Shown piece after piece: positions 8,385 through 17,483 of a stretch of 64,000 nucleotides of DNA. The stretch is from Streptomyces lydicus. GTDB lineage: Bacteria; Actinomycetota; Actinomycetes; Streptomycetales; Streptomycetaceae. The notes beneath the pieces were generated by a model that saw nothing but the letters and a program-made list of their open reading frames with translations, had not been told where the DNA came from and searched no databases. The first letter of the stretch is position 1. Every line of letters begins with the position of its first letter. Location: assembly GCF_004125265.1 (NCBI RefSeq), contig NZ_RDTE01000003.1, positions 3,162,001 to 3,226,000 on the forward strand, in the 5' to 3' direction. The position numbers and the translations under genes were made by a program.

Positions 8385-8764
8385 CGGGGGTCCTCCTTCG
8401 CGGCGCCGGCCGAGCCCCGCACCGGCCACGGGAAGCTGCCCGCGCCGGGGAAGAGCACCGGGACGTCGATGTGGACCGTCGCCTTCCACACGTCCCCTCC
8501 GTCGCCGCAGTCGATGGCGGCACCGCCCCGCCAGGAACTGGGCAGTTCGTGCTCGGCGGCGGCCTGGCACGCGCCCGCGCCGCCGCCCTCCGTCGCCGTA
8601 CCGGCCCGCGCGCCCCGGTCGGCGGAGTGGGCGGCGAGCGAGAACGCGTAGCCGACCAGCACCAGCTGCCACAGCAGCGCGAGGACCAGCAGGATCAGCG
8701 GGAGCATCCCCAGGAACTCCACGGCGACCTGCCCCCGGTCGTTGCCGCCCAGTGGGCGCCGCAC
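8381..8764 (-). CDS. TadE-like pseudopilin (first copy)
   Basis: 127 residues, GTG start at 8764 behind GAGGAGG. GNDRG|QVAVEFLGMLPLILLVLALL has the Gly cleavage site, Glu+5 and hydrophobic helix of TadE-like proteins and closely mirrors the Flp and second TadE motifs, so all are probably cut by the same peptidase. Two Cys in the exported part may form a disulfide. Coupled to the next gene. Confidence 0.82.
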   Translation of the reverse strand: MRRPLGGNDRGQVAVEFLGMLPLILLVLALLWQLVLVGYAFSLAAHSADRGARAGTATEGGGAGACQAAAEHELPSSWRGGAAIDCGDGGDVWKATVHIDVPVLFPGAGSFPWPVRGSAGAAKEDPR

Positions 8765-8767
8765 CGC

Positions 8768-10231
8768 TCAGCCCTCCTCGTAGGGACCGGCCGGATCGAA
8801 CGGACCCGAGCCGCCGGCCGCCGCCGCGGAGCCGCGCCGCGCGCCGAAGCGGATACCGGAACCCGACCCCGACCCGGAGGCCGGCCCCGGGGCCGGACCC
8901 TGACCCGTCCCGGAACCGGGAGCCGCCCCCGGCGTTATGGCCTTGCGCCGGCGCCCCGTCAGCGTCGGGCGCGCCCGGTGGCTTCCCCGGCCCTCCCGCC
9001 GTACGGCCGGTGACTCGACCAGGCCGAGCTCGCCCGCCAGCGCCCACAGCGCCTGCCGGACCGTCGACCGCCCGTCGAGGTCCTGCATCCGGCCCGCGTC
9101 GACACAGGGCTGAAGCTCCTTGAAGGCGGCCGGTACGTGGGTCCTGGCGACCTGGGTGCCGGTGGCCTTGGCGACCAGCGGCGGCTGGATCTCGGTGTTA
9201 CGGGTGAGGCGGTTGACCACGGTCGTGGTGTCCTCCGCCTGCCGGATCTGCAGCCGGTCCCACAGCCGCACCTGCCGCTTGGCGGCCCGTACGGCCACCA
9301 CGTCCGGGGTGGTCACCAACAGGGCCACATCGGCGAGTTCGACGGCCGCCGCGTTGGCGGACTGCATCTGGGAGCCGCAGTCGACCAGCACCACCTCGTA
9401 GCGGGAGCGCAGCGCACCGATGATCTGGCGGGCCGCCCGGTCGTCGACCTCCTCACCGCGCTCCCCCTCCTCGGGCGCCAGCAGCAGCCCCAGGCCCGTG
9501 TGGTGGTCGTGCACCGCGTCCTGGAGAACCCGTACGGAGATGTCCGTGATGCCCGCCAGATCGACGATCGAGCGGCGGAACTGGACGTCCAGGTAGGAGG
9601 CCACATCGCCGGACTGCAGATCCAGGTCCACCAGCGCGACGCTCCGGCCCGCCGCCCGTGCGGCCAGCGCCAGCTGCACCGCGGCGACCGTGGTGCCGAC
9701 CCCGCCCTTGGCGCCGGTCACGGTCACCAGGGTGCCGGCCGGCCCGGGTGCCGCCTCGGGGCTGCCCCCCAGGTGCACCCGCACCCCCGCCGACCACTGG
9801 GCGGCGGCCTGCACCCGGGCGGCCAACTCGTCGTAACCGAGCGGCAGTCCGACGATGCCGCGGGCACCGGCGTCCATCGCCGCGGAGAACAGCGCGGGCC
9901 CGGCATCCGTGGTGATCAGTACGACGCCGACGGCGGGGAAGCGCAGCGCCACCTCGCGGATCAGCTCCAGCGCCGGCGTCGGGCCGATCCGCTCGTGGAC
10001 GAGCACGACCTCGGGAAGCGCTTCGACTCCGGACGGCGCACCGGACTCGGGCGGGGTACCGGCGAGCGACCCGCCGGCCCCCTGGGCGGCGGCGCCGGCC
10101 AGCGCGTGGAGCAGCGCGGCGGAGTCGGCGACGGCGGGTGCGGGCTCGGCGTCCGGCAGCTGGTTGAGCAGCGAGGACACCGCACGCGCCGCGTCCGGGT
10201 CACCGATTGCCGGGAGGATACGGATGGTCAC
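8768..10231 (-). CDS. tadZ: TadZ/CpaE-like ParA-family ATPase
   Basis: 487 residues. A receiver-like N-terminal region (LPEVVLVHERIG, VGVVLITTDAG) precedes a ParA/MinD-type ATPase with the deviant Walker A VTGAKGGVGTT, then VALVDLDLQSGDVASYLD and VVLVDCGSQM. TadZ proteins place the Tad machine in the cell. The last about 100 residues are Gly/Ser/Pro-rich low complexity, longer than usual for the family. GTG start with GGAGG; it follows cpaB by 13 bp. Confidence 0.87.
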   Translation of the reverse strand: MTIRILPAIGDPDAARAVSSLLNQLPDAEPAPAVADSAALLHALAGAAAQGAGGSLAGTPPESGAPSGVEALPEVVLVHERIGPTPALELIREVALRFPAVGVVLITTDAGPALFSAAMDAGARGIVGLPLGYDELAARVQAAAQWSAGVRVHLGGSPEAAPGPAGTLVTVTGAKGGVGTTVAAVQLALAARAAGRSVALVDLDLQSGDVASYLDVQFRRSIVDLAGITDISVRVLQDAVHDHHTGLGLLLAPEEGERGEEVDDRAARQIIGALRSRYEVVLVDCGSQMQSANAAAVELADVALLVTTPDVVAVRAAKRQVRLWDRLQIRQAEDTTTVVNRLTRNTEIQPPLVAKATGTQVARTHVPAAFKELQPCVDAGRMQDLDGRSTVRQALWALAGELGLVESPAVRREGRGSHRARPTLTGRRRKAITPGAAPGSGTGQGPAPGPASGSGSGSGIRFGARRGSAAAAGGSGPFDPAGPYEEG

Positions 10232-10244
10232 CTGAGCCTCCGGG

Positions 10245-10970
10245 TCACTTGTCGCCGTCGAGGGTGTAGGTGCGCTGGCCCGGCGGGACGGTGGCCTCGC
10301 TGCCGGGGGCGAGCAGGGCGAGCCGTACGTGCGAGGCGAAGGACTCGGCGTACGCGACCCGTTGGGCGTCCTGGGTGTTCAGCGCGAAGGTGATCGGGAC
10401 GGCGTCACCGGCCTGCCGCCCCGTGGCGGCGGAGGTGGTGTCGCCGGGGTCCTTGGCCTCCAGCGGCGTCAGCTTGCCGACGTCGATGACCTGGGCACCG
10501 GAGACGATGACCTTGGAGACCGGCTTGTCCTCGGGGCGCTTGCCCTCGAAGGTGGCGTAGATGTTCACCCGGGCGCCGGGGTTGATCTTGCCCGCCACCC
10601 CGGTGGCCGCGTCGATCATGATGGCGATCTCCTGCTGTCCGGCCTTCAGCGCGGGCCGCTCGACGATCATGTCGTCCTGCAGCAGCGACCCCTTCTTCAG
10701 CGGCGTCACCGCGATCCGGCCGCTGACCTGGTCCAGGTCGGTCACGGCGGTGGGCGGCAGCCACCGCTCGGGCATCTTCACCTTCTCGAACTGCCCAGGA
10801 TCCAGCGCTTTATAGGCCGCGACATCCGTCTTCAGCCGGTACGCCGTCTTTTCGGGACCGACCTTGGACTCGACGTTCTGGATCACCGACAGTACGCCGA
10901 CGAACGCGCCGACCGCACAGAGAACCGACAGGAGCAGCAGGATCACTCCGCGGCGCTGGCGAGAGTTCAT
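10245..10970 (-). CDS. cpaB: CpaB/RcpC-like Flp pilus assembly protein
   Basis: 241 residues with an N-terminal membrane anchor (GVILLLLSVLCAVGAFVGVL), then an SAF-type domain and RcpC core (AVTPLKKGSLLQDDMI, KINPGARVNIYATF). In diderm bacteria RcpC/CpaB works with the secretin; here no secretin is present, so it may guide the pilus through the thick wall (inference). ATG start; first of the tightly packed tad genes. Confidence 0.87.
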   Translation of the reverse strand: MNSRQRRGVILLLLSVLCAVGAFVGVLSVIQNVESKVGPEKTAYRLKTDVAAYKALDPGQFEKVKMPERWLPPTAVTDLDQVSGRIAVTPLKKGSLLQDDMIVERPALKAGQQEIAIMIDAATGVAGKINPGARVNIYATFEGKRPEDKPVSKVIVSGAQVIDVGKLTPLEAKDPGDTTSAATGRQAGDAVPITFALNTQDAQRVAYAESFASHVRLALLAPGSEATVPPGQRTYTLDGDK

Positions 10971-11226
10971 GGGGGAGGGACCTCGATCGGGACGGGAGAG
11001 GACGGGCGGGGAGGGACGGAGGGGGGGGTAGGCGGGGAGGGAGGGGCTGAGGGAGGGCAGGTGGCGGGGCGGCCGGCTCTGGACGGGGGCGGCGACCGGC
11101 GGCGGCTGCCGTGTCCGTTGGCCTTAGGGGCTGACGGGGTCCGCCGGCCGTAGGGGCTGACGGGTCGGCAGCCGGCGGCAGGGCACGGGCGGCCGGAGGC
11201 GGGAGGGCGCGGGCGGCCCGGCTGGT

Positions 11227-13035
11227 TCAGCGCACTCGGGCCACCGTCCGCGGGGTACCGGGGGTCGCCGGCCGGCCGGACGGGGCCGGGTACCCGGGAC
11301 CCTCCGGGTGGCCGGGGTGCTGCGAGTGACCGGGCTGTGGGTGGCCGGGCTGTGGGTGGCCGGGCTGTAGGGGTCCGGGGTACTGCGGGGCGTGCTGCTC
11401 GGAGTGGCCGTCGAAATCGGGGTGACCGGGCAGGTCCCAGTGGCCGGGGGCACGAGGGCCGGGAGCACGGGCGCCGTCGGACGCGTAGGGGTTGCCGGGC
11501 ACCGGGCGCCCGGACCCGTACGGATTCTCTGACGCGTACGAGGTCCCTGGGACGTACGGGTTCCCCGACCCGTCAGGGCAGCCCGCCGTGAGATCCGGCC
11601 CGCGGACGTCCCACTGGCCCTGCCCCTGCCCCTGGCCTTGCTGCGGCTCTCCGGGGCGGCCGCTACTTCGTACATCCGCCGCACCCGGCACACCGAGCAC
11701 ACCGGCCACACCAGCCGCACCGGGAGGTGTCACCGGCGAGAGGCCGCGCTCGTCCCACGGCGAGAGAGGCTGACCGGCCGCCGGTTCCGAAGGAGCGGCA
11801 GCCTCACCCGGCCCCCCGGAGGTAGGCGCAGGACCGGGGGCCGGAGCGGACGCCGACGCGTGAGGCGGCTGAGGGGACGCGGAGGCAGGGGCGGAAGGCG
11901 GGGCAGCGGTCGGCGCAGGGGCGGGTCCGGGCTCGGGCGCAGGAGCCGAAGCAGCCGAACCGTCCGAGGGATCCGCAGAGGCCCCGGTAGCCGAAGCCGC
12001 CGAGGAACCGGGAGCAACCCCGGGAGCGGGCGCAGACCCCGGAGCCCCAGCCCCAGCCGCAGCCGCAGCCGAGACAGAATCCGCAGCCGTCGAGGAAGCC
12101 GCCCCCAAAGCCCCAGCAGTGATGGCCGCCGCCCCCTCTCCCGGCCGGTGTTCCGAGCCGCCTATGGCCGCCGGCCCCTGGCCCGAGCCGCCACCCCCCG
12201 CCGCCCGTTCCCGTGCCAGCGGCGCCGCGCAGAACGCACAGTGGTCACCGAGGAGTTCCAGGCCGCACCAGCCGCACTCTTCACGCCGTACGGAGGCCAC
12301 GAGCTGCCGCAGGACCGACACATCCGGTATGGCCGCCGCGAATTCGATCAGCTTCTGGGTTCCCCACCACCGGGCGGACTCGGCGGGCAGCCGGGCCTCG
12401 TACACCCCCTGCACCCGCCAGGCCGGGGCAAGCGTGCCGGTCACCCAGTCCGAGGTGAGCTGGCCGCGGGCCACCGTGAGCTGGGTGGCGAATCCGGGCG
12501 CGGGCAGCCCGGCCTCGGTGCTGTGCCGGTCCACGTGAAGCAGCTGCGGCTCGGGATGGGCCAGCACCGCGAAGTGGGCGCCGGGCAGCCAGGACTTCAC
12601 ATGGGACCGCAGATCGACCTCGATCCGGTCCAGGCCGCTGACGCTGCCCAGCAGGGCGCCGGTGTGAAGGTAATGGGTCAGCAGCCGCGCGGCGGCGGCC
12701 AGCACACCGGGGCTGAAGTCGCACAGTGACAACTGCCGCAGTTGACGGGCCAGTAGGGCCACGCCCAGCGGCGGCAGGGGCAGCGGCACGATGGCGATCC
12801 GGTCGCTCTCCAGGACGGCGCGCAGGGTGTGCATCCGGCGGATGTGCTCCGGCGGACAGGCCGAGGAGTACAGCACGACGAGGTGGCCGTGGTGCTCCAG
12901 GACGGCGCTGGTCTCCGTCAGGGCGTCGTCCAACGACTGGAGCTGTGGGGCCTGGAGGACGACGGCGGCCGGGGTCTGCCGGTCGGTCGGGGGCAGCGCG
13001 AGGTCCGGGCTGGTGACGGCAATCGCGGTCGGCAC
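11227..13035 (-). CDS. Conserved-looking protein heading the Tad locus, zinc-ribbon and low-complexity tail
   Basis: 602 residues, GTG start behind GGGGGAGCGAC. The first about 265 residues look folded (VVLYSSACPPEHIRRMHTLR, LARQLRQLSLCDFSPGVLAAA) and end in a probable zinc ribbon CGWCGLELLGDHCAFC. The rest is Ala/Pro/Gly/Ser low complexity ending in PGHPQPGHPQPGHSQHPGHP repeats. I do not recognise the family. It lies 256 bp upstream of cpaB in the same direction and may be the first gene of the pilus operon or its regulator. Confidence 0.7.
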   Translation of the reverse strand: MPTAIAVTSPDLALPPTDRQTPAAVVLQAPQLQSLDDALTETSAVLEHHGHLVVLYSSACPPEHIRRMHTLRAVLESDRIAIVPLPLPPLGVALLARQLRQLSLCDFSPGVLAAAARLLTHYLHTGALLGSVSGLDRIEVDLRSHVKSWLPGAHFAVLAHPEPQLLHVDRHSTEAGLPAPGFATQLTVARGQLTSDWVTGTLAPAWRVQGVYEARLPAESARWWGTQKLIEFAAAIPDVSVLRQLVASVRREECGWCGLELLGDHCAFCAAPLARERAAGGGGSGQGPAAIGGSEHRPGEGAAAITAGALGAASSTAADSVSAAAAAGAGAPGSAPAPGVAPGSSAASATGASADPSDGSAASAPAPEPGPAPAPTAAPPSAPASASPQPPHASASAPAPGPAPTSGGPGEAAAPSEPAAGQPLSPWDERGLSPVTPPGAAGVAGVLGVPGAADVRSSGRPGEPQQGQGQGQGQWDVRGPDLTAGCPDGSGNPYVPGTSYASENPYGSGRPVPGNPYASDGARAPGPRAPGHWDLPGHPDFDGHSEQHAPQYPGPLQPGHPQPGHPQPGHSQHPGHPEGPGYPAPSGRPATPGTPRTVARVR

Positions 13036-13124
13036 GTCGCTCCCCCACTCCCTGACGGCCGCCGGGGGCCCCGGGACCGCGGATCGGCACAGCTCTGCGC
13101 CAGAGGCGCCATACGCTCAGCACT

Positions 13125-13133
13125 TTATCCACA
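13125..13133 (+). promoter_or_regulatory. Perfect TTATCCACA (DnaA-box-like) site
   Basis: TTATCCACA lies about 90 bp upstream of the 602-residue Tad-locus protein, with an imperfect palindrome (CCCAGA/TCTGGG arms, 13143-13162) next to it. A second perfect copy is at 40050. Function not shown. Confidence 0.35.
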
Positions 13134-13277
13134 GAGATACGCCCCAGAGAACACGTTCTGGGCTACTCGTCATGACCATCACCCCGAAGTGAAATGGCGC
13201 ATACCGGCCCAGCGGCCCTCAGCGGAGGGCCCACCTCTTCCCCTCCCGCCCCTCTTTCCCCTCTCCCCCGATACAGC

Positions 13278-13312
13278 GCCGGGTCCCGCGCACCCCGTGC
13301 ACGGGACCCGGC
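13278..13312. terminator. Terminator hairpin after the protease gene
   Basis: Perfect 11-bp inverted repeat GCCGGGTCCCG / CGGGACCCGGC with a 13-nt loop, 25 bp beyond the protease stop (leftward transcription). Confidence 0.7.
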
Positions 13313-13337
13313 ATCCGGCATCGCACCTCGCGTCATG

Positions 13338-14273
13338 TCACCTACGGGTGGCCGCCGGCTTGGGCAGCGTGCATCCCGCCGCGCTCAGGTCCAGCTTGTT
13401 GCCGGCGCCGAAGCACTTCGGTATCCCGTACGTCTCCTCGGCGTAGTTGATGCCCTTGTGCACCGTGACATTGCCGTTCTCGTCAACCTCGCACGGGTTG
13501 TTGACGGTGCACTTCTCGCCGTCCTCATTGCCCGTGTTGTTGATGGCCGTGACCTTGCCGGTGGCGGTGTCGATCACCGGCGACCCGGACGTGCCGCCGA
13601 TCGTCTTGCACTGCGGGGTGTAGCGGACCGAGTCCTTCCAGCTCCAGTCCCCCTCCTTGAGGGTGGGCACGAAGCCGTCGATGTTGCAGGAGTAGATCTT
13701 CTTCCAGTAGCCGGAAACGACGCTGATCGCCGCGCCCTTGGCCGGGTGGTCGGTGGCCAGCTCCAGTGGCTTGATCCCGTACTTCTGCTCGATCTGCGCA
13801 TACGTCGACGAGGTCTGGTAGATCGTGACATCGGTGTCGGTCATCGTGGCGTAGGCGACCTTGTTGGCCCTGATCGTGCCCGCCCGGCCGGCCGACTTGT
13901 TGAGCAGGGTGAAGCTGCGGCTGGACGGCTGGTCGACGATGACCTCGCCGGGATCGGGCATACCGCTTTCCAGACAGTGGCCGTTGGTCATCACCAGGGC
14001 CGGGTCGTTCGGCTGCGAGGTGGGCATCCGGACGACCGAGCCCGAGCAGTTGCTCAGCGCGACGGTGCCGGCGAAGTCCACCGCCTTGGCCTTGTGCCGC
14101 TGGGTGAGTTGCCGCGTGAGTCCCTGCTGCTTGACGTGCTGCTGCTCTGCGTTCTGCTGCTTGATGTGCTGCGCTCCGTGCTGCGGCGCAGCGTGGGCCG
14201 TTCCGACGGTGCCCGTCAAGGCTGCGGCTCCCAGCACGGCCGTGGCCAGGGTGCCGACGAGAGGTCTGTTCAT
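13338..14273 (-). CDS. Secreted trypsin-like serine protease (S1/PA clan)
   Basis: 311 residues with a Sec signal peptide (GTLATAVLGAAALTGTVGTAHA) and a short Gln/His-rich propeptide-like stretch. The catalytic triad is visible: His in VMTNGHCL, Asp in MTDTDVTIYQ and Ser in GGTSGSPVID. Paired Cys around NCSGS/GHC and near the C terminus fit disulfides. It is exported and presumably acts on extracellular protein. A secreted carboxypeptidase gene is divergent to it, so the pair may serve extracellular protein digestion. Confidence 0.88.
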   Translation of the reverse strand: MNRPLVGTLATAVLGAAALTGTVGTAHAAPQHGAQHIKQQNAEQQHVKQQGLTRQLTQRHKAKAVDFAGTVALSNCSGSVVRMPTSQPNDPALVMTNGHCLESGMPDPGEVIVDQPSSRSFTLLNKSAGRAGTIRANKVAYATMTDTDVTIYQTSSTYAQIEQKYGIKPLELATDHPAKGAAISVVSGYWKKIYSCNIDGFVPTLKEGDWSWKDSVRYTPQCKTIGGTSGSPVIDTATGKVTAINNTGNEDGEKCTVNNPCEVDENGNVTVHKGINYAEETYGIPKCFGAGNKLDLSAAGCTLPKPAATRR

Positions 14274-14519
14274 GTGGGGGTCCTCTCCGCTTATGTCACC
14301 GAAGCGCCCTCAGGGGCGTTCGGCTTTGTCGTGCGCATTGTTGGCGCCACCGCGGCATGAGGCAATGAATTTCCCGAAACCGATGGGCAGTTGCCGTTTT
14401 CCCCTCGAAACGCCCCGCCTGCCGACGCCCTCGCATCTGGCCGTGCGACGCCTTGACCCGCTCATGCCAACGCGCCAAAACTGACGCCGTCGCTTCGCTC
14501 ACACCCCACAGGAGACCGC

Positions 14520-15875
14520 ATGCGACCACGTATCCGCGGCGGACGCAGAACCGTCCTCACCGCGCTCCTCTCCCTCGCCCTCGCCGCCCCGGTCGCCGCC
14601 GCCCAGGCACAGGACGCCCCCGCGGCCCGGCCCGCCGCCACCTCCGTGGCGAGCACCGAACTCCCCCATCAGTACGAGGTCACCGGCCTCGCCACCCCCG
14701 CCCAGCGCACCGCCCTCACCACGACCGGCGCCACCATCGACGAGGTCCACGCCGGGAAGGTCGTCATCACGGCCGACCGCGCCCAGGCCGCCGCCGCCCG
14801 CCAACTCGGCTACTCACTCCGCAGATTGCCGGACCCGCCGGCCACCAAGCCCGCGCCCCCTGCCGGCACCGCGGTCAAGGACTTCCCCTCCGGCTACACG
14901 AAGTACCACACCTACGACGAGGCCACGAAGGAGATCGACGCCCTCGTCGCCAAGTACCCGGCCCTCCTGAGCAAGCAGGTCATCGGCACCTCCCACGAGG
15001 GCCGCGCCCTCCTCGCCCTCAAGCTCAGCAAGAACGTCGCCAAGGACGAGGCGGAGCCCGAAGTCCTCTTCACCGCCCACCAGCACGCCAGGGAACACCT
15101 CACCGTCGAGATGGCCCTCTACCTCCTGAACGAGTTCACCTCGAAGTACGGGACCGACCCCCGCATCACCAAGATGCTCGACTCCCGCGAGGTCTGGATC
15201 ATCCCGGACCTCAACCCGGACGGCGGCGCCTACGACATCGCCTCCGGCTCGTTCCGCAGCTGGCGCAAGAACCGCCAGCCCAACACCGGATCCCGCAACA
15301 TCGGCACCGACCTCAACCGCAACTGGGACTTCAAGTGGGGCTGCTGCGGCGGCTCTTCGTCGAGCACCTCCTCCGAGACGTACCGCGGCGCGTCCCCCGC
15401 CTCCTCCCCCGAGGTCCAGGTCGTCTCGAAGTTCGTCCACAGCCGGATCATCGGCGGCAAGCAGCAGATCAAGGCCGCCATCGACTTCCACACCTACAGC
15501 GAACTGGTCCTGTGGCCCTTCGGCTTCACCGACGACGACACCGGCCCCGGCATGACCCAGGACGACCACGACACCTTCGCCACCATCGGCAAGAACATGG
15601 CCGCCACCAACGGCTACACCCCCGAGCAGTCCAGCGACCTGTACATCACCGACGGCTCGATCGACGACTGGCTGTGGGGCGACCAGAAGGTCTTCGCCTA
15701 CACCTTCGAGATGTACCCGTCATCCTTCGGCTCCGGCGGTTTCTACCCGCGCGACTCGGTGATCCCGAAGGAGACGTCACGGAACCGGGAGGCGGTCCTG
15801 CGACTCCTGGAGGTCGCCGACTGTCCTTACCGGGCGATCGGCAAGGAGGCGCAGTACTGCAGCAGCGGCAGTTGA
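14520..15875 (+). CDS. Secreted M14-family zinc carboxypeptidase
   Basis: 451 residues with an N-terminal signal peptide (TVLTALLSLALAAPVAAAQAQ), a propeptide to about residue 115, and an M14 peptidase domain. Zinc ligands are in HQHAREH (HxxE) and in DFHTYS; the catalytic Glu is in AYTFEMYP. The substrate-binding Arg/Asn region reads GTDLNRNWDFKWG. It removes C-terminal residues from peptides outside the cell. The ribosome site CAGGAGA precedes ATG 14520. Confidence 0.92.
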   Translation: MRPRIRGGRRTVLTALLSLALAAPVAAAQAQDAPAARPAATSVASTELPHQYEVTGLATPAQRTALTTTGATIDEVHAGKVVITADRAQAAAARQLGYSLRRLPDPPATKPAPPAGTAVKDFPSGYTKYHTYDEATKEIDALVAKYPALLSKQVIGTSHEGRALLALKLSKNVAKDEAEPEVLFTAHQHAREHLTVEMALYLLNEFTSKYGTDPRITKMLDSREVWIIPDLNPDGGAYDIASGSFRSWRKNRQPNTGSRNIGTDLNRNWDFKWGCCGGSSSSTSSETYRGASPASSPEVQVVSKFVHSRIIGGKQQIKAAIDFHTYSELVLWPFGFTDDDTGPGMTQDDHDTFATIGKNMAATNGYTPEQSSDLYITDGSIDDWLWGDQKVFAYTFEMYPSSFGSGGFYPRDSVIPKETSRNREAVLRLLEVADCPYRAIGKEAQYCSSGS

Positions 15876-15896
15876 CGCACCACTGCCGGGACGAGA

Positions 15897-15928
15897 GGCG
15901 GGCCACGTCCACCGCGACGCGGCCCGCC
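15897..15928. terminator. Hairpin between the convergent carboxypeptidase and small-protein genes
   Basis: 8-bp inverted repeat GGCGGGCC / GGCCCGCC with a 16-nt loop, 21 bp after the carboxypeptidase stop; probably a terminator. Confidence 0.5.
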
Positions 15929-15957
15929 GCGCCCCTGACGGGTGCGGATGCGCACAC

Positions 15958-16149
15958 CTAGAGCAGGTGGTCGGCCTTGCCGGCCTTGATGTCACGGATG
16001 AGCGTGCGGAGAGCTTCGTGGGTGTCGCTGACGTAGGCATCCTCAGCGCCCGCTACGGCGATGTAGGCGTTGCCCTGGTCGTCGGTGCCCACACGGAAGC
16101 AGTTGTTGCCTTCGCCGCAGTAGGGCTCTTCCCAGTTGATCTCTCGCAT
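15958..16149 (-). CDS. 63-residue DUF397-like protein, copy 2
   Basis: 63 residues, ATG at 16149. It has the character of DUF397-type partner proteins (Cys and Asn near the N terminus, beta-rich NAYIAVAG centre, short basic C terminus KAGKADHLL). It is identical at 54 of 63 positions to the next gene, from which it is separated by 9 bp, so it is a recent tandem duplicate. It sits behind an XRE/DUF5753 regulator in one transcription unit. DUF397 assignment is by context and pattern only. Confidence 0.75.
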   Translation of the reverse strand: MREINWEEPYCGEGNNCFRVGTDDQGNAYIAVAGAEDAYVSDTHEALRTLIRDIKAGKADHLL

Positions 16150-16158
16150 GCGACCTCC

Positions 16159-16350
16159 CTAGAGCAAGTGATCCGCCTTGCCTGCCTTTATCTCGCGGAT
16201 GAGCGCGCGGAGAGCTTCGTGGGTGTCGCTGACGTAGGCATCCTCGGCACCCGCCACCGCGATATAAGCGTTGCCCTGACCATCGGTACCTATGCGAAAG
16301 CAGTTGTTACCTTCCGCGCAGTAGGGGTCTTCCCAAGCAATTTGAGCCAT
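16159..16350 (-). CDS. 63-residue DUF397-like protein, copy 1
   Basis: 63 residues, ATG at 16350 (the frame is open further upstream but that part overlaps the XRE gene). Nearly the same as copy 2: the block from NAYIAVAGAEDAYVS to the end differs at only two or three positions. Small partner proteins next to XRE/DUF5753 regulators are common in Streptomyces and are thought to modulate the regulator (family knowledge). A 10-bp gap after the XRE stop means co-transcription. Confidence 0.78.
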   Translation of the reverse strand: MAQIAWEDPYCAEGNNCFRIGTDGQGNAYIAVAGAEDAYVSDTHEALRALIREIKAGKADHLL

Positions 16351-16360
16351 GTGGCCCTCC

Positions 16361-17212
16361 TCAGAGCTGACGGACGATGCGGTGAATAAAGTCCCGAGAT
16401 TCGCGCGCCCCGAGCGTACGGGCATGCATCCAGCCCATGTGCTCCCGGTACTTGGCGAGCTGAGCATCGGCATGAGTGAATTCGGGACCGTGAGCCGAGT
16501 CCAACTGGACGGTGTCCAGTGGCGGCACATCTCCTTCGGCGTACAGAACGGCATGGCCGGCGCCCGGGAATGCGCCCGCCTCAACAGGAAGCACGCGCAC
16601 CTCGACGTTCACCAGCTCGGACACCTCACAAAGATGCTGCAGTTGTTCTCGGGTCACAGCGCGCCCACCGAACTGCATGCGCAGGGCGGACTCATGAACG
16701 TATGCGACATAGTTGACCGGGTTGTCGCGTTCCAGGATCTGCTGGCGACGCAACCGGAAGACCACCCGTAGCTCCACCTCTGACCTGGGCAGTGGTGGCA
16801 GCGCGGCGTCGAAGATGGCGCGTGCGTATGCACCCACTTGAAGCGGCCCGGGCAAATGCACGGCCTGTTCGGACCGCAGCCGCGTAGCGTGCCATTCCAG
16901 CTCGGCGACATCCAGCAGTCCTTGAGGGAGGTTCCCCCTGAACTGCTCCCACCACCCGCGCTCGCGGGAGTTGGCCAGTTCCGCCAGGGCATCGACGTAT
17001 CGCTGGTCCGAGCAGTCGTAGTTGCTGGCGAGAATCCGTACGCGTTCAGGTGAAGTGGAGCGGATTCCGGACTCCATATTGGAGACCTTCGTTCGGTCCA
17101 ACCCAAGCAGGCCGGCCGCGTATTCGGTGGTTCGACCTGCGGCGAGGCGCATCTTGCGCAGCTCGGCACCCAGGCGCTTCTGACGCTCCGTGGGCGTGGC
17201 CCTGGTGGGCAT
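16361..17212 (-). CDS. XRE-family regulator with DUF5753 domain
   Basis: 283 residues. The HTH covers about residues 12-66 (LGAELRKMRLAAGRTTEYAA, LLGLDRTKVSNMESG). The rest is the DUF5753 domain typical of actinomycete XRE regulators (GWWEQFRGNLPQGLLDVAEL, LPGPLQVGAYARAIF). The start at ATG 17212 is set by a strong GGAGGGAGGGG site. It is divergent from an ATP-binding protein gene and followed by two DUF397-like genes, the familiar regulator/partner/ATPase trio. Confidence 0.92.
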   Translation of the reverse strand: MPTRATPTERQKRLGAELRKMRLAAGRTTEYAAGLLGLDRTKVSNMESGIRSTSPERVRILASNYDCSDQRYVDALAELANSRERGWWEQFRGNLPQGLLDVAELEWHATRLRSEQAVHLPGPLQVGAYARAIFDAALPPLPRSEVELRVVFRLRRQQILERDNPVNYVAYVHESALRMQFGGRAVTREQLQHLCEVSELVNVEVRVLPVEAGAFPGAGHAVLYAEGDVPPLDTVQLDSAHGPEFTHADAQLAKYREHMGWMHARTLGARESRDFIHRIVRQL

Positions 17213-17483
17213 CGGCACCCCTCCCTCCCCACTCGGTGAGGTCAGTCTGCATGACGCACGTGGTACTGATCCAGTTCGTGGGAGGCAATGTGCGAGACGA
17301 GGTGGCACATGAGCCACCTACACCTCTACAGTCAGTAACGCAACGCTCACGCTCCACGCAGTCGGAAGCGCATCGCGCGAGCCTGCCCGCAGTTCCTCCT
17401 GCCCTGGGAGGGGCGGGCCCGCGCCAGGGAGACAGGCCACCGGCTGCCGCACATCAACCACCCGTGTTCACAAGGGAGTTGTT

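Noticed and set aside
13149..13158. GAACACGTTC considered as a LexA box
   Set aside because: Actinobacterial LexA sites have four bases between GAAC and GTTC; here there are two.
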